DNA of 64,000 nucleotides from Sipunculus nudus (lineage: Eukaryota; Annelida; Sipuncula; Golfingiida; Sipunculidae). Under the pieces are notes generated by a model. That model worked only from the letters and a program-made list of their open reading frames with translations. It did no database searches and was not told the DNA's origin. The stretch is taken from positions 93,859,624-93,923,623 of the forward strand of contig CM049308.1 of NCBI GenBank assembly GCA_026874595.1, read 5' to 3'. Positions 58,923-64,000 of the stretch are shown here, one piece after another. Position numbers and translations under genes: made by a program. The stretch's first letter is position 1; each line of letters begins with the position of its first letter.

Positions 58923-59219
58923 TAACAAGTGACCCATGGGTCATGACGCTCAGCTGCCAAGCATGACCTGCGACATCATGGGCTGTGATTCACTACTAGT
59001 AAAATTGTTGCAGAACCTATATGCCAAATTTGTTTAAACTTTCTACATTACCATAAATTCTTATCATATATGTCTGGTTAAAACATAGTGAACTAGATAT
59101 TTCTTGGCACCGCAGGTGCCAGAGTATCCCCAGACATAGTAGGCCCCCCACCCCCCTTTAAGAATAGGCCCCCATTTTTAGCAGCATATACTGACACTTG
59201 GCAAGCAATTATTGTTTCT

Positions 59220-60600
59220 TCCATCTATCAATCCAAAATCTTTTTGAAGATGTTGGTCCTGTGACCTTGACCTTTGACCTCATGACCCAAAAATCAATTG
59301 GGGTCTTGCTTTTTCAATGGGACATATATAAGTCAAGTTTGAAATCTATACATCAATAAAAGCAGGAATTATCATCCAGAAACTAATTTGATGGCTCCTG
59401 TGGCCTTGACCTTTGACCTTGTGACCCCAAAATTGATATTGATCATCCACTTTTATATATAAATCAATAGAGGTCTAGATTTATTGATGGGCCATATATA
59501 AGTCAGGTTTGAAAAACCATATATTAATCCAAGCTTGCATTATCATCTCAGGAACTAATTTTTGGACATATGGCTCCTGTGACTTTCACCTTTGACCTTG
59601 TGACCTCACAATTGACAGGCGTCTTCCTCTATTGGCAGGGGAACTGTATGTGCAAGATGAAATGTCTGAGATGAAATGTTTGGCTGAAAATGCATCCACA
59701 TCTTTTTGAAGATGTGTCCTGTGACCTTGACCTTTGACCTCATGATCCCAAAATCAATTAAGGTCTTGCTTTTCCAATGGGACATATACAAGTCAAGTTT
59801 GAAATCCATACATCAATAAAAGCGAGCATTATCATCCGGAAACTAATTTTTGGACAGATGCCTCTTGTGACCTTCACCTTTGACCTTGTGACCTCAAAAT
59901 TGATAGGGGTCTTCCACTCTTGGCAGGTGATCTATATGTGCAAGATGAAATGTCTGAGATGAATTGTTTGGCTGAAAATGCATCCACAATCATTTTAAAG
60001 ATGTGTCCTGTGACCTTGACCTTTGACCTCATGACCCCAAAATTAATTCAGGTCTTGCTTTACCAATGGGTCATATACAAGTCAAGTTTGAAATCCATAC
60101 ATCAATAAAAGCAGGAATTATCATCCAGAAACTAATTTTTGGACAGATGGCTCCTGTGACCTTCACCTTTGACCTTGTGACCTCAAAATTGATAGGGGTC
60201 TTCCTCTATTGGCAGATGAACTATATGTGCAAGATGAAAGGTCTGAGATGAAATGTTTGGCTGAAAATGCATCCATAATCTTTTTAAAGATGTGTCCTGT
60301 GACCTTGACCTTTGACCTCATGACCTCAAAATCAATTGGAGTCTTGCTTTTTCAATGGGACATATATAAGTCAAGTTTGAAATCAATACATCAATATAAG
60401 CAGGAATTATCATCCAGAAACTAATTTTTTTACATATAGCTCCTGTGGCCTTGACCTTTGTTCTTGTGACCCCAAAAGTGATATGGATCATTCACTACTG
60501 GCAAGTGAGCTATATATTCAAGATGGAAGACCTTGAAAGTTTGGCTTAAAATGCATCCACAGTATCTTGTAAGATGCAAGTCCAGTGACCTTGACCTGAG
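59220..60600. repeat. 289 bp tandem core with AGGTCA half-site clusters
   Basis: The marker GATGTGTCCTGTGACCTTGA recurs at 59711, 60000 and 60289, spacing exactly 289. Every unit has TGACCTTGACCTTTGACCT, the complement of AGGTCAAAGGTCAAGGTCA. Confidence 0.88.
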
Positions 60601-63387
60601 ACCTCATGACCCTAGAACCTATAGGGTTCCTACTTTAGTAGTGGGCCATACATAAGTCACGTTTGAAATCCATATGGCTATCAACACTGGAGATATCATA
60701 AGAGGTGTGTGATTTTCACCAAATATGGACACATTAAAGGTCAAGGCCACTCTCATGGTAAAGGTCATGACCCAAATGTAAACAGACCTCATCCCATAGC
60801 TCATCTCTCTACATGTGCATAATATGAAAGAAATCTGTCCATTAGTTTTTGACTTATAATGCTTACAGTACTGTCAAGTGGCAATTATGGGGGTATTAAA
60901 AGGCGTAAAAACAAGAAAAGGATAATAGGTGGCGCCACCAGTTTCCGGTATATCACAAGGCTATCCTAGATCTTCGGTCACCTTAATTTTTAGACCAGTC
61001 CATGCAAGCTTACTTGAGATATTTAAGAATTTGTGTTATTTTCAGCAATAATGGACCTATTCAAGGTCAAGGTCATTCTCCTAGCATAGGTCATGACCCC
61101 ATTTTAAATAGGCTTCGTCCCCTTACCTTTATCTATACAAATGTAAAGTTTGAAAAAAATCACTGAAATATTTTTTGAGTTATCCCACTCACAAGGTTTT
61201 TCTGCGGCACAATGATGGTCTGAGGCAAAATGTATGGTTGTTGAGCTATCAGGAACTAATCCCACACATTGCTCGATACCTGTCAGGCTCAAAAGGAATA
61301 CCACACAGGCCACACTTAAGATCAAAATATAGCAAAAGATCAAGGAAATCCATGCAAGAATTATTGTGAAACGGGTGCTTCCATATTAATTTTTATTCAA
61401 TACAAGTCAACTGTACTGAGCTTTCATAAATGATGGTCATATTTATTAAGAAATCTTTGACCCAATGCAAGATAACATTAATATACATCCCACTGCATTC
61501 ACTTTAATAGTTCTTGAGATAATATGTTCTAAAGGAATTTAAAGATGGCTTCCTGGTGGCCATATTGGATTTCTGACAGGTCGGAAATTGAACAACAAAC
61601 ATCCTCTAAAAGGGACCAAACATCATAAAAAAATCACAGAAACTGCCCTGGCAAAAGGATTTCTGAAATGGCTACCTGGCAGACATAATGGTTTTCTGAC
61701 AAGTCTGACATTTGATATCACACATCCTCCAATAAGACACTAAACTTGTAGCAATTGCTTCAAAGAATGTAACAGTTATGAATGTCCAAAACAATTCAAA
61801 AGGCATGATCAGGTTGGAGAGCTCTCATATCAGATTTATGAACATGCAAATGTAAAAAGTGTAAGTCCAATTTGTTTTAATTATCAGCTTACTATTCAAT
61901 GGGGTCAGCAGGGTAGGTAAACTGCAAAACCTAAAAGAAAAGAAATGCAGAAAGCATCACTAAGAGTCTTGTAATCAAATAAAGCCATCCTAAATCCAAG
62001 TAAAGACCCACATATTATCAGAACAAACACTTGCTGGTATATCTGATGATTTGTATAATAATATTCAGATATCTAGAAAACTAAGTTTATTGCTATGAGT
62101 CCATGATATAAACTGCAAAATGTTCCCATCATTTTATAAATCAGTAGCTAAACCTTAACACTTAACTCTCATAGTCTTAATGCCTGGCCAAAGCATTCCA
62201 GCAACAGTGTTTTTGTTATGCACTAATGATATATCCTTATCACTCCATGAGCTGATACAAAAGGGAGTCATATATCACAAGTGTCACTAACAATTATGGG
62301 CTCATAGTGACATGTACCAGTTGTGAGTGCCATGGTTATATATACAAGAAAACAAAAAAATAGAGATGGTCTACAAAATAAGTTATTGTGAACATCCCTG
62401 ACCTATGACCTTGGCCTTTTGCCCACATATCAACTGGATTCTTTCTAAATGATGGGTAACTACTTACCACTTACATCTGGCCGGGTGTAATTACTTGGCA
62501 ACCAATGAGTGAATAACTTAGACCTGCAACCTTTAACCTCCTGACCAGCTGACCTCAAAATCAATTAGTTATTTCTTCATGCAAAAAGACCCATAAATAT
62601 GAAGTTTGAATCAAATTCAGTGATGCATAGATGTGGCATATGTGAAAGACTGAAGGTTTGGGTTGAACAGTTTCACTTGAAATATGTTCACAAGCATTTT
62701 GAACAATATTGTGACCTTGACCTTTGACCTTTTGAACTCAATAGGCTTCTTCTCCTATTGGTAGGCAAGCCATATATGACAGATGGGAAGTATAGATTGA
62801 AAACTTTGCCTTAAAATAACTCCACGCAAGAAGAGGGTGCTGTGAACTTGACCTCTGACCTCAAAATCAACAGGTCTTTTCCCCTGTTGGCAGAGAAGCG
62901 ATATCAGTGCTAAAAGGTTTGGAATGAAAGGTCTAGCTTGAAATGTGTCCACAACCTTTTCAAAGAAGTGGATCCTGTGACCCTGACCTTTGACCTTGTG
63001 ACCTCAACATCTTTAGGATTCTTCTCCCACTTAGTAGGTGAGCTATATGTGAAAGATCAAAGAATTGGGATGAAAGGTTTGGCTAAAAATGCATCCTGAG
63101 GCTTTTCAAAGAAGTTGGTTCTGTGACCTTGACCTTTGACCTTGTGACCTCAAAATAATTATGGTTCTTCCCCTGTTGGTAGGTGAGCTGTATGTGAAAG
63201 ATGGAAGGTTTTGGATGAAAATTTTGGCTAAAAGAAGTATTTCTGGGGGGTGCAAACACACCCCATAACTTCGAGAATATAGGTCGCAGTGACCTAATTT
63301 CAGGTTTGCAAGGAGATCTTTTTAGAACCTCTAAGACTGCATAGGGTTCATGGCCCTAGCCCCTACGGTTACGATTTGTGCCCTGCT

Positions 63388-63440
63388 AACGGACGGACGG
63401 CCGGCCGGACGGCCGGCCGGACGGACGGACAGACGGAAGG
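63388..63440. repeat. GGAC/GGCC tetranucleotide microsatellite
   Basis: Irregular run of GGACGGACGGCCGGCCGGAC type, sitting as always just before the terminal hairpin of the composite repeat. Confidence 0.9.
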
Positions 63441-63502
63441 ACGCCGGACAAAGACCCATCGCTATAGCCCAGCATGACTGAAAGTCAGCTGAGCTAAAAA
63501 TC

Positions 63503-64000
63503 CAGAAAGCTTTCCAAGATGTATAAACATGCAAAATTTTAGGCAGATATGTCAAACCAGTGCCGAGATATGAGTTATTATATCCCCCGGCAAACAAACA
63601 GACGGACGCTGTGCAAAAATTATTGCAGGTGGCGCCACCAGTTTTGCGTATGATAAAGAGCTATGTGAGATCTAAAAACATGCAAAATTTTTGCAAAATC
63701 GGTCAAATGGTTCCTGAGATATGAGCTTGGATTTCTGCAGCGTAAATCTGAATGTAGGTGGCGCCGCCTGTCATAAAATCAAGAAAGCTGTCAAGGATGT
63801 ATAAACCTGCAAAATATCAGGTGGATAAGTCAAACCACTGCCGAGATATGAGTGATTTTATCCCACGGCAAACAAACGGATTGACGCTGTGCAAAAATGG
63901 TTGCAGGTGGCACTACCAGTTTTGCGTAAGATAAAGAGCTATGGGAGATCTATACACATGCAAAATTTTGGCCCAACTGGTCAAACGGTTCCCGAGATAT
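63503..64000. repeat. GGTGGCGCCACC tandem array, runs off the window
   Basis: About four units of ~135-145 bp in two alternating types. One has CGAGATATGAGTGATTTTAT and GACGCTGTGCAAAAATGGTT before the palindrome; the other has AAAGAGCTATGTGAGATCTA and CTGAGATATGAGCTTGGATT. Palindromes at 63629 (perfect), 63757 (GGCGCCGCC) and 63905 (GGTGGCACTACC). Confidence 0.85.

Larger units (their letters stand above)
58923..63502 (+). mobile_element. Largest Helitron-like composite repeat (4.6 kb)
   Basis: Starts ACAAGTGACCCATGGGTCAT and GACGCTCAGCTG; ends in a GGAC/GGCC microsatellite (63388-63440) and AAAGTCAGCTGAGCTAAAAA. Uninterrupted neighbours in the host array (CATAAAATCAAGAAAGC, CACAAAATCCAGAAAGC) give the target. 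Tandem cores lie at 59220-60600 and 62690-63230. The part 61200-62680 matches 37430-37955 and 39474-40570. No transposase, Rep or helicase motif is seen, so it is non-autonomous. Confidence 0.75.

Noticed and set aside
59777..60424. Series of similar ~60-70 residue frames
   Set aside because: They repeat with the 289 bp tandem core and are shifted or broken in other units.

Overview
This window is animal nuclear DNA and almost certainly comes from a marine invertebrate, most likely a bivalve or other mollusc. It is AT-rich, gene-poor and dominated by mobile and tandem repeats. The reasons for that assignment are inferential: tandem-core repeats of the 'pearl'/Helitron-like kind, Gypsy elements with spliceosomal-organism features, AGGTCA-rich dispersed repeats and an animal-type MpaB/DUF2236 protein. 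No bacterial operon, rRNA operon or CRISPR array is present.

Layout. 1-7712: a Ty3/Gypsy retrotransposon with intact gag (RRM-like N-terminus, capsid, CCHC knuckle), a -1 frameshift site and a pol that is cut inside integrase. The element is enclosed by a >=754 bp inverted repeat. 8624-10857: a miniature LTR element (three 145 bp LTRs at a 270 bp period, each with a tRNA-like Pol III promoter and a tRNA-Leu primer-binding site). Its last primer-binding site runs on into 40 further bases of tRNA-Leu cDNA, which is fused to an antisense, nearly identical fragment of the same Gypsy pol. 11430-15870: a satellite of ~235 bp monomers in a 708 bp higher-order unit. 16474-16960: LINE relic.

17155-47240 is a tandem segmental duplication. 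Unit 1 is 17155-33329 and unit 2 is 33330-47240. Each unit ends in an intronless coding exon for an MpaB/rubber-oxygenase (DUF2236) protein on the minus strand. The unit 1 copy (32356-33318) has a nonsense codon and the unit 2 copy (46258-47220, 320 aa) is open. The two units act as natural empty-site controls for each other. They date separate insertions of a decayed Gypsy element with a dimeric MITE in its 5' LTR, a 1.5 kb TIR element, several Helitron-like composite repeats, and a MITE. Both units share a small TIR element that contains a degenerate type I hammerhead ribozyme. Unit 2 also carries 82 copies of a 22 bp minisatellite in five blocks.

47240-64000 has no gene I can support. It holds further composite repeats with tandem cores rich in nuclear-receptor half sites (AGGTCA), a CACGCCCCCTC minisatellite, homopolymer G/C tracts, microsatellites and a repeat built round the palindrome GGTGGCGCCACC that runs off the end of the window.

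The most informative locus is 9409-10857. It looks like a fossilised reverse-transcription accident: LTR, primer-binding site, cDNA of a mature (inosine-edited) tRNA-Leu stopping at nucleotide 27, then strand transfer into Gypsy pol. The second is the hammerhead-bearing TIR element at 31735-31887 and 41973-42147.
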